Below are positions 38,979 through 47,839 of a stretch of 64,000 nt of DNA, piece after piece. The DNA is from Desulfovibrio piger. Its GTDB lineage: Bacteria > Desulfobacterota > Desulfovibrionia > Desulfovibrionales > Desulfovibrionaceae. The notes under the pieces are model-generated. The model did no database searches. It was not told the DNA's origin and was given only the letters and a program-made list of their open reading frames with translations. The first letter of the stretch is position 1. Each line of letters starts with the position of its first letter. The stretch spans positions 1,351,001 through 1,415,000 of the forward strand of contig NZ_LT630450.1 in assembly GCF_900116045.1 (NCBI RefSeq), written 5' to 3'. Position numbers and translations under genes: made by a program.

Positions 38979-39662
38979 ATGCGCGACAACTTCACTCTGG
39001 CCCATACGTTCACGGCCCGCTGGGAAGGCGGCCTTTCCGACCATGAAGCCGATCCCGGCGGCATCACCAATCACGGCATCTCCCTGCGCTGGGTCACGGA
39101 TCTGGCCCGGCAGGCCAGGGAGCGCTGCCTGCGCGACGCCCGGCAATGCGCCACCTGCCCCCGGCGCACGGGCCCGGACTGCGACTATTTCAGCCTGGAT
39201 CTGGACCATGACGGCGACATCGACGCCGACGACATCCGCGCCTGCACCAGGGAGCAGGCGGCCCGCCTGTTCCGCAGGCATTTCTGGGAGGCCCTGGGCT
39301 GCGACCGCCTGCCCCTGCCGCTGGCCGTCACGCTCTATGACGGTGCAGTCAACATGGGCGCCAGCCGGGCCGTGAAGCAGTTGCAGGAAGCCATGAACGC
39401 CACGGGCGAGACCCAGCTCGACCACTATTCCCCCATCACCGAGGACGGCATCATGGGCCCGGACACCCGCGAACTGGCCAACGCGCTGGCCGACGTGCAT
39501 CTGGACTGGTACGCGGCCCGGAGCAGCCTGCGCCTGCGGGACGCCTTCTACCGGCGTCTGGCCGCGTCCCGTCCGTCCATGAAGGTCTTCCTGACGGGCT
39601 GGCGCAACAGGGTGAAGGCCCTGCACCAGCATCTGGCCGATCTGGAACGGGAGGCGCAGTGA
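38979..39662 (+). CDS. Endolysin, glycoside hydrolase 108 type, with an EF-hand-like insert
   Basis: 227 residues. The GH108 N-acetylmuramidase motif is RWEGGLSDHEADPGGITNHGIS with catalytic Glu16. Further family segments are REQAARLFRRHFW and LYDGAVNMG. Between them sits an insert (about 48-86) with four Cys (50, 57, 60, 68) and a textbook EF-hand calcium loop, DLDHDGDIDADD (74-85; Asp at positions 1, 3, 5, 7, 9 and 12, Gly at 6). No signal peptide, so release should depend on the holin just downstream, whose ATG overlaps the TGA. GGAGG precedes the ATG. Confidence 0.88.
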   Translation: MRDNFTLAHTFTARWEGGLSDHEADPGGITNHGISLRWVTDLARQARERCLRDARQCATCPRRTGPDCDYFSLDLDHDGDIDADDIRACTREQAARLFRRHFWEALGCDRLPLPLAVTLYDGAVNMGASRAVKQLQEAMNATGETQLDHYSPITEDGIMGPDTRELANALADVHLDWYAARSSLRLRDAFYRRLAASRPSMKVFLTGWRNRVKALHQHLADLEREAQ

Positions 39663-39973
39663 TGTGGGACCTGCTGCGCGACCTGGGCGGCCGGCTGCTG
39701 CGCGACCTGGCAGGCAGCAGCCGGGAACGGCGGGACCTGCTGGCCGCCCAGATACGCCTCAACGAACGGGAAACGGAACAGGCCCCTTCCAGCGTGCTGC
39801 GCCTGTGGCGCTCCTTCCTGGGCTGGGTGCTGGCCCTGCTCTTCTGCTGGGAAGTGCCCGTGCGCCTGCTGCTCCTGCCCCTGCTGGCCCCCGACCTGCT
39901 GGATGACCTGCCGCCCCCGGCCCTGGACCAGATCCTGAGTCTGCTGGCCGGTATGCTGGGCCTGCCCTTCTGA
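39662..39973 (+). CDS. Holin-like membrane protein
   Basis: 103 residues. A charged N-terminal helix (DLLRDLGGRLLRDLAGSSRERRDLLAAQIRLNE is its general region, about 3-37), then hydrophobic helices (about 47-77 and 87-102). Size, topology and position right after the endolysin support a holin of the GTA_holin/HP1 type. Its ATG overlaps the endolysin stop (TGATG) with GGAGG inside the endolysin end. Confidence 0.7.
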   Translation: MWDLLRDLGGRLLRDLAGSSRERRDLLAAQIRLNERETEQAPSSVLRLWRSFLGWVLALLFCWEVPVRLLLLPLLAPDLLDDLPPPALDQILSLLAGMLGLPF

Positions 39974-39988
39974 ACCACGGAGACGCCC

Positions 39989-40399
39989 ATGACCACCCAT
40001 CTGCCCGCCGCGCTCCTGCCCCTGCTGCTGGCCCTGGTTCAGGGCCTGCTGCTCTGGGCCCTGTGGAGCCTGCGCCGCAGCTTCGTCCCCCGGGCCGAAC
40101 ATCTGCGCTGCCGCCAGGACGAACAGCAGCGGGAAGCCCTGTGGCTGCGCCGTCTCGATCTGCTGGAACAGGCTCTGGCACAGGAACGGGAGCTCCTGAC
40201 GCCCCTGGCGGACGAGGTGCGCGCCCTGCGGGAGGAGGCAGGCCGCCTGCACAGCCAGTTGCAGGCCCAGGAAGCGCGCTTCTACGGCCTGGAACGTCTG
40301 CTGCAACGTCTGGAACGGCACCTGGAACGGCAGGAGGACCGCTGGCAGCAGCTGCCCGGCGCCGCCCTGCTGCGCTGCCGTCCTCCCCGGGAGGTGTAG
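39989..40399 (+). CDS. Membrane-anchored coiled-coil protein (DUF2730- or spanin-like)
   Basis: 136 residues. One N-terminal transmembrane helix (LPLLLALVQGLLLWALWSL) is followed by a long heptad-patterned helix (about 40-125). Mu-like phages have DUF2730 proteins of this layout before the terminase; inner-membrane spanins look similar. Which of the two it is cannot be settled by reading. It lies 15 bases after the holin. Confidence 0.6.
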   Translation: MTTHLPAALLPLLLALVQGLLLWALWSLRRSFVPRAEHLRCRQDEQQREALWLRRLDLLEQALAQERELLTPLADEVRALREEAGRLHSQLQAQEARFYGLERLLQRLERHLERQEDRWQQLPGAALLRCRPPREV

Positions 40400-40401
40400 T
40401 G

Positions 40402-40650
40402 ATGCCGGTACGCCGCCGGAAAAAAGCCCTGGAAAAAGCCCTGCACGAGCGCCTGCAACGCCTGACCGAACACCTCGACACGGCCGACGTTTCGGAAAAA
40501 AGCATCGACATCGTCAAAGAGATCAAGGAACTGCACGCCCTTGCCCGCACGCTGGAGCAGGAGGGCGCGCCACAGGACGGCGACCGGAAGCCGCCCGCGC
40601 CCCTGCGCATCATCTGGGCCGGGCAGGAGCCGGAAGACGGCCCTTCATGA
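40402..40650 (+). CDS. Small helical protein before the terminase
   Basis: 82 residues, mainly two helices (KALEKALHERLQRLTEHLD and SIDIVKEIKELHALARTLEQ), then a Pro-rich tail. Its position directly before the large terminase, with an ATGA overlap, suggests a small terminase or packaging partner, but no DNA-binding motif is obvious. Confidence 0.55.
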   Translation: MPVRRRKKALEKALHERLQRLTEHLDTADVSEKSIDIVKEIKELHALARTLEQEGAPQDGDRKPPAPLRIIWAGQEPEDGPS

Positions 40651-42008
40651 ACCTGAACCCCGCCGAGCCCCTCATGGAAACGCCCTGCATCATCCCCTAT
40701 GCGCCGCGCCCCCTGCAGTGGCGCTTCCACCAGCAGCGCACCCGCTTCTGCGTGCTGCTCTGCCATCGCCGTTTCGGCAAGACCGTGGCTGCCGTCAACG
40801 ACCTGCTGCGGGCGGCCCTGCGCACCTCCCGGACGGACTGGCGCGCCGCCTACGCCGCCCCCTATCTGGGACAGGCCAAGGCCGTGGCCTGGGACTATCT
40901 GCGGCATTTCGCGGGCGTCATCCCCGGCACCCGCTTCCATGAAGGCGAACTGCGCTGCGACCTGCCCAACGGCGCGCGCATCCGCCTGTACGGCACGGAC
41001 AACGCCCAGGCCCTGCGCGGCCTGTATCTGGATGATCTGGTGCTGGACGAGCCCGCCGACATGCCCCGCGAAGTCTGGAGCCAGATCCTGCGCCCCGCGC
41101 TGGCGGACCGGCAGGGACGGGCCCTGTTCTGCGGCACGCCCAAGGGCTGTGACAACCTGCTGTATGATGTCTGGCAGCTGGCGGGCAGTCTGGGGGCGGC
41201 GGAGGGCTGGTCACGCTTCCGCTTCCCGGCCTCGCAGACGGGCTACCTGCCGCAGGCCGAGCTGGACGCCGCCCGCCGCGGCATGAGCGAGGCCGAGTAC
41301 CGGCAGGAATTCGAATGTTCCTTCGCCGCCGCTGTGCGCGGGGCCTATTATGCCGCCCTGCTGGATGCCGCCGATCTGGCGGGACGCATCTGTCCCCTGC
41401 CGGTGAGCCCCGACCTGCCCGTGCATACGGCCTGGGACCTGGGCATGGACGACGCCACGGCCATCTGGTTCTTCCAGGTGGAGCCCTCCGGCGCCTGGCG
41501 CATGCTGGACTATTACGAGGCCAGCGGCGAGGGCCTGGCCCATTATGCGGCCGTGCTGGCCGCCAAGGCCCGGCCGGAAGGGACGGCCGCAGCCGACGGC
41601 ATCGCGGGACGCGGCTTCTGTTACGGCCGCCATCTGGCCCCGCACGACATCCGGGTGCGGGAGCTGGGCACGGGCCAGAGTCGTCTGGAGAGCGCCGCCC
41701 GCCTGGGTATCCGCTTCGGCATCGCCCCGTCCCTGCCGCTGGCCGACGGCATCGATGCCGTGCGCCGCGCCCTGCCCCGGCTCTGGTTCGACAGCCGCCA
41801 CTGTGCCGCCGGGCTGGCGGCCCTGCGCTCCTACCGGCGGCAATGGCGGCCCCGGCAGGAACAGTTCTCCTCCGGCCCGCTGCATGACGGCTCCAGCCAC
41901 GCCGCCGATGCGCTGCGCTACGCGGTCACGGGCTTCCGTCCTCTGGAGCCCCCCCTGCCCCCGGCCCGGGCCCGCATCAGCTATGACGTGCTGGGGCTGG
42001 GACGATGA
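40647..42008 (+). CDS. Phage terminase large subunit
   Basis: 453 residues. ATPase: Walker A-like CHRRFGKT (about 39-46), Walker B LVLDEPAD, coupling motif FCGTPKG. Nuclease: first metal-binding Asp in TAWDLGMDDATAIW; C-terminal HDGSSHAADALRYAV has the last His/Asp set. All expected catalytic residues are present, so DNA packaging and cutting are probably still possible. Normal length. Start overlaps the previous stop. Confidence 0.92.
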   Translation: MNLNPAEPLMETPCIIPYAPRPLQWRFHQQRTRFCVLLCHRRFGKTVAAVNDLLRAALRTSRTDWRAAYAAPYLGQAKAVAWDYLRHFAGVIPGTRFHEGELRCDLPNGARIRLYGTDNAQALRGLYLDDLVLDEPADMPREVWSQILRPALADRQGRALFCGTPKGCDNLLYDVWQLAGSLGAAEGWSRFRFPASQTGYLPQAELDAARRGMSEAEYRQEFECSFAAAVRGAYYAALLDAADLAGRICPLPVSPDLPVHTAWDLGMDDATAIWFFQVEPSGAWRMLDYYEASGEGLAHYAAVLAAKARPEGTAAADGIAGRGFCYGRHLAPHDIRVRELGTGQSRLESAARLGIRFGIAPSLPLADGIDAVRRALPRLWFDSRHCAAGLAALRSYRRQWRPRQEQFSSGPLHDGSSHAADALRYAVTGFRPLEPPLPPARARISYDVLGLGR

Positions 42009-42220
42009 ACGGGGCCCTGTCCCCTCCCCGCGGCAACGGCATGGCCGGGGGGAGCTGTCGCCGGGATCGCCCGCGGCAACGGCCATACCGGGAGACCCGC
42101 CGGGACAGGGGGGAGCCCCGCGATACTGCCGCTCCGCTTTCGTTCCGGGACGGCGTCGCGGCCGCCGGTGGTGGCCCGCGTCCATCCCCTTCCGTGACAC
42201 CGCAAACAGCAGGAGCCCGT

Positions 42221-42799
42221 ATGGAACACACGAAAACACGGCACTGCGGCCAGGCCGGCGTGCAGGACGCTTTCCGTCTGGACGCCGTCCGGGACGATGC
42301 GGGCCGGAAAGCCCTTTTCGCCCGCATGTGCCGGGAAGGGCTCACGGGCTGCGCCATGTATGCCTGGGCCGATCCCCGGGAAGAGGACTGGCTGCGTCTG
42401 GTCAGTGCCCCCGGCCGTCTGCTCCTGCAGGCCACGGCCCCTGACGGCACGGTCCTGGCCTGCGGGCTGTTCAGCCCCTGGCGGGGACAGGTCCGGGAAT
42501 TCGACTTCACGGTCTTCCGCCCGGCCTTTCCGCTGGCCGTGCCGCTGGCCCGCGCCGCCTTCCGCCGGGTCTTCCGGCAGACGGGGACCAGCGCCCTCTG
42601 GGGCCTGTGCCCGGTCAGCAACCGCCATGCCTGGCATCTGGCCACGGCCTGCGGTTTCGTCATCACGGGGCGCCTGCCCGCCGCCTGCTGGCTGGCCCGG
42701 CGCGGCGTCCATGTGGACGGCATCCAGCTGCTCTGCACGCCGGAGACCCTGGAGCATGCCGTTGCCGTATCACCGTCCGGCCCCAGGGCCCCTCAGTAA
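42221..42799 (+). CDS. Phage acetyltransferase-like protein (DUF2824/GNAT type)
   Basis: 192 residues from the ATG preceded by CAGGAG; the open frame extends upstream to 42005 but that part is low-complexity. The core (LQATAPDGTVLACGLFSPWRGQ ... VSNRHAWHLATACGFVITGRLP) resembles a GNAT fold found beside podovirus terminases. Target unknown. The 212 bases before it (42009-42220) hold no other gene. Confidence 0.6.
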   Translation: MEHTKTRHCGQAGVQDAFRLDAVRDDAGRKALFARMCREGLTGCAMYAWADPREEDWLRLVSAPGRLLLQATAPDGTVLACGLFSPWRGQVREFDFTVFRPAFPLAVPLARAAFRRVFRQTGTSALWGLCPVSNRHAWHLATACGFVITGRLPAACWLARRGVHVDGIQLLCTPETLEHAVAVSPSGPRAPQ

Positions 42800-42825
42800 C
42801 CAACCTTCATCCCCAAGGAGGACAT

Positions 42826-43035
42826 ATGGGATTCGGAGGATCCTCCAGCCCCAGCGTACCGGAAGTCCAGCCCGCCCCCAAGGCGGCCACGCCCAAACCC
42901 GTCACCGAAGCGGCCACGGCCGCCCGCCAGAACCAGAAGGACAAGGCCAGCAAGGCCGCGGGCATCCGGGCCTCCATCCACACCACGCCGCTGACCTCGC
43001 AGGAGAACCGCGGCAAGACCCTGCTGGGGCAGTAG
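42826..43035 (+). CDS. Small hypothetical virion-locus protein
   Basis: 69 residues, low complexity, rich in Ala, Pro, Lys; starts MGFGGSSSPSVPEVQPAP and ends GKTLLGQ. A very strong AAGGAGG lies just before the ATG, so it should be well made. Similar short proteins lie before portal genes in podoviruses. Function unknown. Confidence 0.6.
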   Translation: MGFGGSSSPSVPEVQPAPKAATPKPVTEAATAARQNQKDKASKAAGIRASIHTTPLTSQENRGKTLLGQ

Positions 43036-43036
43036 G

Positions 43037-44866
43037 ATGCGTCCGGCACAGCGCCCCGTGATGCGGGCCCTGCTGGGGGCAGCGCGTCAGGGCCCCCCGG
43101 CTCCCGCGGCGGAACGGCCGGAAGCCGAAGATCGCCTTGCCCTGCGCGTCCCGGCCCTGGCCCGGCGTTACCGGGCCCTGCTGGAACGGCGTTCGCCCTG
43201 GGACACGGCCTGGGAGAGTCTGGCCGGGCACTTTCTGCCCACCCGTTTCCGTACCGGCGACAGCCTGGACGACCGCCCCCTGCTCAACCGCTCGCTGGTG
43301 GATGCCACGGGCATCCTGGCCATGCGGACCCTGGCCGCCGGCCTGCAGGGCGGCATGACCAGCCCTGCCCGGCCCTGGTTCCGGCTGGCCCTGGACGACC
43401 CCGACCTTTCGCGCAGCCACGCGGGCCAGCGCTATCTGGATGAGGTGGAGGCCCGCATGCGTGTTGTGCTGCAGCGCTGCAACTTCTACAACGCCATGCA
43501 CACCATCTATGCGGAACTGGGGACCTTCGGCACGGCCTTCGTCTTCGAGCTGGCCGACCTGCGCCACGGCTTCCGCTTCGTGCCGCTCTGCGCCGGACAG
43601 TACGTGCTGGATACGGACGCGGCCCGGCGGGTGGATACGGTCTTCCACCGCATGCACATGAGCCTGCGCCAGATGGTGCAGAGCTTCGGCCCGGAGGCCC
43701 TGCCGGAAAACCTGCGGCTGGCGGCCCGGCGCACGCCGGACCAGCGTCATGCGGTCATCCATGCCGTACTGCCGCGCACGGAACGCCTCCCCCGGCTGGC
43801 GGGGCCATGCCACATGCCCTGGGCATCGGTCTACTGGCTGGAAGGCCGGGAAGGACAGGTCGTGCCCCTGAAGGAATCCGGCTTCCTGGGCTTTCCCGGT
43901 TTCGGTCCGCGCTGGGACGTGGCGGCCAACGATGTCTACGGCCGCTCGCCCGCCATGGATGCCCTGCCCGACTGCCGCATGCTGCAACAGATGGGCATCA
44001 CCACGCTCAAGGCCATCCACAAGGCCGTGGACCCGCCCATGAGCGTCCATGCGGGCCTGCGCTCCGTGGGGCTCGACCTGACGCCCGGCGGCATCAACTT
44101 CGTGGACAGCCTGCCCGGGCAGAGCCAGCCCGTGGCCACGCCCCTGCTGCAGGTCAAGCCCGATCTGGCCCAGGCCCGTTCCGCCATGGAAGCCGTGCAG
44201 CAGCAGATACGGGCCGGGCTCTACAATGATCTGTTCCGCCTGATCCTGGAAGGACGCAGCAAGGTCACGGCCAGCGAGATCGCCGCCCGCGAGGAAGAGA
44301 AGCTGCTGCTCATCGGCCCCGTGCTGGAACGCCTGCACGACGAGCTGCTGATACCGCTCATCGACCGTACCTTCCGGCTCATGCTGGCCCTGGACATGCT
44401 GCCGCCCTGCCCGCCGGAGCTGAGCGGACGCCACCTCAAGGTGGAATTCGTCTCCCTGCTGGCGCAGGCCCAGAAACTGGTGGGCATCAGCGCCACGGAC
44501 CAGTATCTGGCCCTGACCCTCAAGGCGGCCTCGGCCTGGCCCGAAGCCCTGGACAGCGTGGATGTGGACAACCTGCTGGACAATTATGCCCAAAGCCTCG
44601 GCCTGCCCGCGAACCTGACCCGCCCCCGCGAGGAACGGGCCCGGATGCGGGCCGGACGCGAGGAGGCGCGGCAGGCGGAACAGCAGCTGGAACTGCTGCA
44701 GAAGGCCGCCGACCTGGGCCACACCCTGGCCGACAGCGGCCTGACCGTGGAAGGGGAAAAGAGCTCCGTCCTGCAGGTACTGGCCAACCTGGCCGCCGGG
44801 GCTTCCCCCGCCCTGCGGCCGCAACAGCCGAACGGCATGACGCCGCCCCCGGGAGGACAGGCATGA
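43037..44866 (+). CDS. Portal (head-to-tail connecting) protein
   Basis: 609 residues of the podovirus head-tail connector family (T7 gp8 / BPP-1 type). Recognisable segments: SPWDTAWESLAGHFLPTR near the start, DATGILAMRTLAAGLQGGMTSPARPWF, NFYNAMHTIYAELGTFGTAFVF, and SKVTASEIAAREEEKLLL in the C-terminal half. It forms the dodecameric DNA gate. The C-terminus (about 535-570) is a charged coiled coil. The next gene overlaps it by four bases. Confidence 0.92.
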   Translation: MRPAQRPVMRALLGAARQGPPAPAAERPEAEDRLALRVPALARRYRALLERRSPWDTAWESLAGHFLPTRFRTGDSLDDRPLLNRSLVDATGILAMRTLAAGLQGGMTSPARPWFRLALDDPDLSRSHAGQRYLDEVEARMRVVLQRCNFYNAMHTIYAELGTFGTAFVFELADLRHGFRFVPLCAGQYVLDTDAARRVDTVFHRMHMSLRQMVQSFGPEALPENLRLAARRTPDQRHAVIHAVLPRTERLPRLAGPCHMPWASVYWLEGREGQVVPLKESGFLGFPGFGPRWDVAANDVYGRSPAMDALPDCRMLQQMGITTLKAIHKAVDPPMSVHAGLRSVGLDLTPGGINFVDSLPGQSQPVATPLLQVKPDLAQARSAMEAVQQQIRAGLYNDLFRLILEGRSKVTASEIAAREEEKLLLIGPVLERLHDELLIPLIDRTFRLMLALDMLPPCPPELSGRHLKVEFVSLLAQAQKLVGISATDQYLALTLKAASAWPEALDSVDVDNLLDNYAQSLGLPANLTRPREERARMRAGREEARQAEQQLELLQKAADLGHTLADSGLTVEGEKSSVLQVLANLAAGASPALRPQQPNGMTPPPGGQA

Positions 44867-45198
44867 CGCACGATGACCGGCTTTTTCCGGCCGGGGACGC
44901 TGCCCCCGCTTCTCCGGCCCAGCAGCGCTGGCGGACCGGATTGTGCCGGGCCGTGGACGACCTCATGACCTCGGCGGAAGGACGCGACCTGCTGCGCTGG
45001 CTGCTGCAGGCCGGGCGCTGCTTCAGCGCCGCCTGTCCGGGCCCGGGGACCCCGGCCGGCCAGATCTACTGGGAGGAGGGACGCCGCCATGTGGGCGTGG
45101 CCGTGCTGCGCCTTTTGCGGGAGGCCGATCCCTCCCACCTGCCCCGACTTTTTCTGACACAGGAGGAAGACGATGCCCGAAACGGAAGCGATCTTTGA
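44863..45198 (+). CDS. Bbp19-like phage protein
   Basis: 111 residues. The pattern EGRDLLRWLLQAGRCFS ... YWEEGRRHVGVAVLRLLREADP matches what I recall of the Bbp19-like family from Bordetella phage BPP-1. Function unknown. It overlaps both the portal gene and the scaffold gene. Confidence 0.7.
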   Translation: MTHDDRLFPAGDAAPASPAQQRWRTGLCRAVDDLMTSAEGRDLLRWLLQAGRCFSAACPGPGTPAGQIYWEEGRRHVGVAVLRLLREADPSHLPRLFLTQEEDDARNGSDL

Positions 45199-45724
45199 CG
45201 AAGGCGGCATGGCCCCCCGGCCGGAAAGCGGCCTCTACGGTCTGCCCCCTGACCAGGGAGGGACGCCCCCTGCGGCGCCCCTGCTGGGCAGCGGCCCGGA
45301 GGAAGGCCAGCCCGCAGCCCCCGGCCAGGCAGCTGCCGAGGGGCAGGAAAAGCAGCCCGCCGCCGGTGAGACCGCCCGGCTGGAGGCCCATCTGCGCCAG
45401 ACCGATGCCCTGCGCCGTGCCCGCTGGCAGCAGCAGGTGGAGCAATGGCGGCAGGAAGTGGCCGACGATCCGCAGCTGGGCGGCGAGCATCTGGCAGCCA
45501 CCGTGGCCCGGGCCCAGCTGGCCCTGGACCGCTTCGACACGGACAAGAGCATCGGCCGCCTGCTGGAAGAAAGCGGCTACGGCAACCATCCGGCCGTGCT
45601 GCGCTTTTTCAGCCGACTGGCCGACAGCCTGCTGGAGGACAGCCTGCCCGGCAGCGAAGGCGGCGGCAGCCTGCCGCCCCTGGAAGAGCGCATGTACGCG
45701 GGCTGGAGCTCGCAGCGTCCCTGA
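45173..45724 (+). CDS. Capsid scaffold protein
   Basis: 183 residues, acidic and Gln/Ala/Glu-rich. A disordered N-terminal third precedes helices (ETARLEAHLRQTDALRRARW, WRQEVADDPQLGGEHLAATV, GYGNHPAVLRFFSRLADSLLEDS). The last pattern, HP-x2-LRFF-x3-G/A, is common to scaffold proteins of podoviruses and related phages. Position directly before the capsid gene agrees. Confidence 0.75.
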   Translation: MPETEAIFDEGGMAPRPESGLYGLPPDQGGTPPAAPLLGSGPEEGQPAAPGQAAAEGQEKQPAAGETARLEAHLRQTDALRRARWQQQVEQWRQEVADDPQLGGEHLAATVARAQLALDRFDTDKSIGRLLEESGYGNHPAVLRFFSRLADSLLEDSLPGSEGGGSLPPLEERMYAGWSSQRP

Positions 45725-46021
45725 CGGCGCCGGGCGCGGCGCTGCCCCTCCTGACCGGGGCACTCCGGGCCATTGCCCTGGGACGTGTCAACGCCGGCCG
45801 CAGCATGTTTTTTGGGGGAGGGCCGCCCCTGCCAGAAAGTACGCCCGGGCTGGCGACGTCCCTGACTCCAGTCCGTGCGGCCCCTGCCGTGTTTTCCCTC
45901 TCCCGCCGGTCCCGGCGGCTGCCCCGCGCTCCGGGCCGACGCAACGCATAGTTCCCTGTTACGCCTTTTCATACCGGGCCGGTGACGGCCCTTCCCCGAC
46001 CACCTTTGCCAAGGAGACCTC
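45725..46021. other. Gap before the capsid gene
   Basis: 297 bases without a supported gene. Probably carries an extra promoter or processing site for the capsid gene; a strong AAGGAG lies at its end. Confidence 0.35.
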
Positions 46022-47008
46022 ATGTCCGCCACTCTGGGTTTTGTGGCCACGCTGGCCGAAATGGAGCAGTTCTATCGCGGCGACAAGGCCGGCCAGATCA
46101 TCGAGCTGATGAACAAGACCAACGACATCATGGATGACGTGCCCTGGATGGAAGCCAACCAGTCCGACGGCCATCTGACGCGCATCCGCACCGGCCTGCC
46201 CGCCGTGTACTGGCGCCGCCTCTATCAGGGCACGCCGCCCGCCAAGTCCCAGTGGAGCCAGGTCAAGGAAGGCTGCGGCATCCTTGAGGCCATCATGGAA
46301 CTGGATGTGGAAGAGATCCGCCTGTACGGCGACCGCGACCGTTCCTTCCGCATGAGCGAGGGCATCGCCTTTGCCGAGGCCATGCGCCAGAAGGTGGCCC
46401 GCACCCTGTTCTACGGCGACAGCAACCGCAACCCCGACGAATTCAACGGCCTGGCCATGCGTTACCCGGCCAGCGATGCCGAGAACGTGCTGGATGCCGG
46501 TGGCCGCGACGGCGGCTGCACCTCGCTCTGGCTGGTCTCCTGGGGGCCGCAGTCCGTGCACGGCATCTATCCCAAGGGCAGCCGCGGCGGCCTTTCCCAC
46601 GAGGACCTCAAGATCTACATGGCACAGGACGGGAACGGCCGCAAATATCAGGTCACGGGCGACAAATACAACTGGCGCTGCGGTCTGGCCGTGCGCGACT
46701 GGCGCGGGGTGGTGCGCATCGCCAACGTGCCCGTGGCCGCGCTGGGCAAGCGCAAGGGCGAGGAAGGTTTCGTTGACCTGCAGAAGCTGACCATCGAAGC
46801 CAAGAACCGCATGCCCCAGCATCTGCGCCGGAAAGCCGTCTGGTACGCCAACGCCGACGTGCTCACCGCGCTGGAACTCCAGAACTCCGACGCCGGGCAG
46901 GTGCAGCTGCACTACGGCGAATTCTTCGATGCCAGGGCCGTGCCCGTGCTGCACGGCCGCCCCGTGCGCCAGTGCGATGCCATCGCCTCGGACGAGGCGT
47001 CCATCTAG
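46022..47008 (+). CDS. Major capsid protein
   Basis: 328 residues of the BPP-1-like podovirus capsid family. N-terminal LAEMEQFYRGDKAGQIIELMNKTNDIMDDVPW, then LPAVYWRRLYQGTPPAKSQ, LFYGDSNRNPDEFNGLAMRY and HRRKAVWYANADV-like segments near 270-285. HK97-type fold expected; no protease domain. The codon use and isolated strong ribosome site suggest high expression. Gene-free hairpin regions flank it on both sides. Confidence 0.88.
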   Translation: MSATLGFVATLAEMEQFYRGDKAGQIIELMNKTNDIMDDVPWMEANQSDGHLTRIRTGLPAVYWRRLYQGTPPAKSQWSQVKEGCGILEAIMELDVEEIRLYGDRDRSFRMSEGIAFAEAMRQKVARTLFYGDSNRNPDEFNGLAMRYPASDAENVLDAGGRDGGCTSLWLVSWGPQSVHGIYPKGSRGGLSHEDLKIYMAQDGNGRKYQVTGDKYNWRCGLAVRDWRGVVRIANVPVAALGKRKGEEGFVDLQKLTIEAKNRMPQHLRRKAVWYANADVLTALELQNSDAGQVQLHYGEFFDARAVPVLHGRPVRQCDAIASDEASI

Positions 47009-47019
47009 GAGCGCACGAC

Positions 47020-47122
47020 CGGGGGAAGGGCTGCCCTGCGGCGCCCGCTGCCGCCGGGATCCCTGCTCCCGGCACGATCCCCCGGGGGATGGCGCCGCCC
47101 GGGCACGCAGGGCCTTCCCCCG
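47020..47122 (+). other. Long intergenic hairpin after the capsid gene
   Basis: Left arm CGGGGGAAGGGCTGCCCTGCG (47020-47040) pairs with CGCAGGGCCTTCCCCCG (47106-47122) with two bulged bases. No T tract, so more likely an RNA-stability or attenuation element than a terminator. Confidence 0.6.
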
Positions 47123-47225
47123 TACTCCCTCGTGCCCGGGGGAACGCCTTCCGGCGCCGCCTCCGCCCTGTCCGCACGACCGTCATACGGTCCCCCATGC
47201 ACTTTTCAGGAAACAAGGAGTCTTC

Positions 47226-47648
47226 ATGGCCATCATCGACAGTCATTGCATCCTTTTCGAAGGCCCCCTCACCGCCGAAAGCACCGGCAAGGCCGTGCCC
47301 CTTACGGCCCTGCGTCTGCCCGGCCGCATGGAACCCATGCCGCTGCGCATTTCCGTGACCAGGGGCTTCGCCAAAGAACAGACCACCTCGCTGGCCCTGA
47401 CCCTGCAGGAGGCCGACAGCGCCGACGGCGAATGGCAGGACGTGCCCGGAGCCGCCATCACCGTCCAGGGAGCGGAACTGGGGGAAGGCGCCCGCCTGGG
47501 CTGGCGCTTCGTGCCCCAGGCCGTGCGCAAGAACTGGCTGCGTCTCAAGCTGGCCCCGGCCGGCAGCGGCAGCCATGACGGGCACATCTTCGCGGCCCTG
47601 CTGCGCGAGGAGGACTTCCCCTACGAGAAGGAACTGCGCGTTCGCTAA
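47226..47648 (+). CDS. Bbp16-type capsid cement protein
   Basis: 140 residues, beta-rich. Start MAIIDSHCILFEGPLTAE with AAGGAG upstream; then PLRISVTRGF, SLALTLQEADSADGEW, NWLRLKLAPAG. This is the pattern of the BPP-1 Bbp16 cement family that decorates the capsid. It lies alone between two hairpin-rich gaps after the capsid gene, so dosage may be tuned separately. Confidence 0.78.
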   Translation: MAIIDSHCILFEGPLTAESTGKAVPLTALRLPGRMEPMPLRISVTRGFAKEQTTSLALTLQEADSADGEWQDVPGAAITVQGAELGEGARLGWRFVPQAVRKNWLRLKLAPAGSGSHDGHIFAALLREEDFPYEKELRVR

Positions 47649-47750
47649 GCCCCCTGGGCGGGATGGCGCCGGGCCGCCGTGATGCCCGGGCATCCGCACA
47701 GGATACGGCACCCTCCCCGCAGCCGTCGGACAAAGATCGTTTCCTTCCGG

Positions 47751-47814
47751 GGCCGCGGGACGGACGCCCTGTCCCGCGGGCCCGGCATCATGGGGGCACA
47801 GCCGTGCCCCCATG
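47751..47814 (+). other. Tandem hairpins after the cement gene
   Basis: First stem GGCCGCGGGAC / GTCCCGCGGGCC (47751-47782), then a perfect 11-bp stem CATGGGGGCAC / GTGCCCCCATG with a four-base loop (47789-47814). No T tract follows either. Confidence 0.6.
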
Positions 47815-47839
47815 CCTGAGGCCATCACAAGGAGAACAT

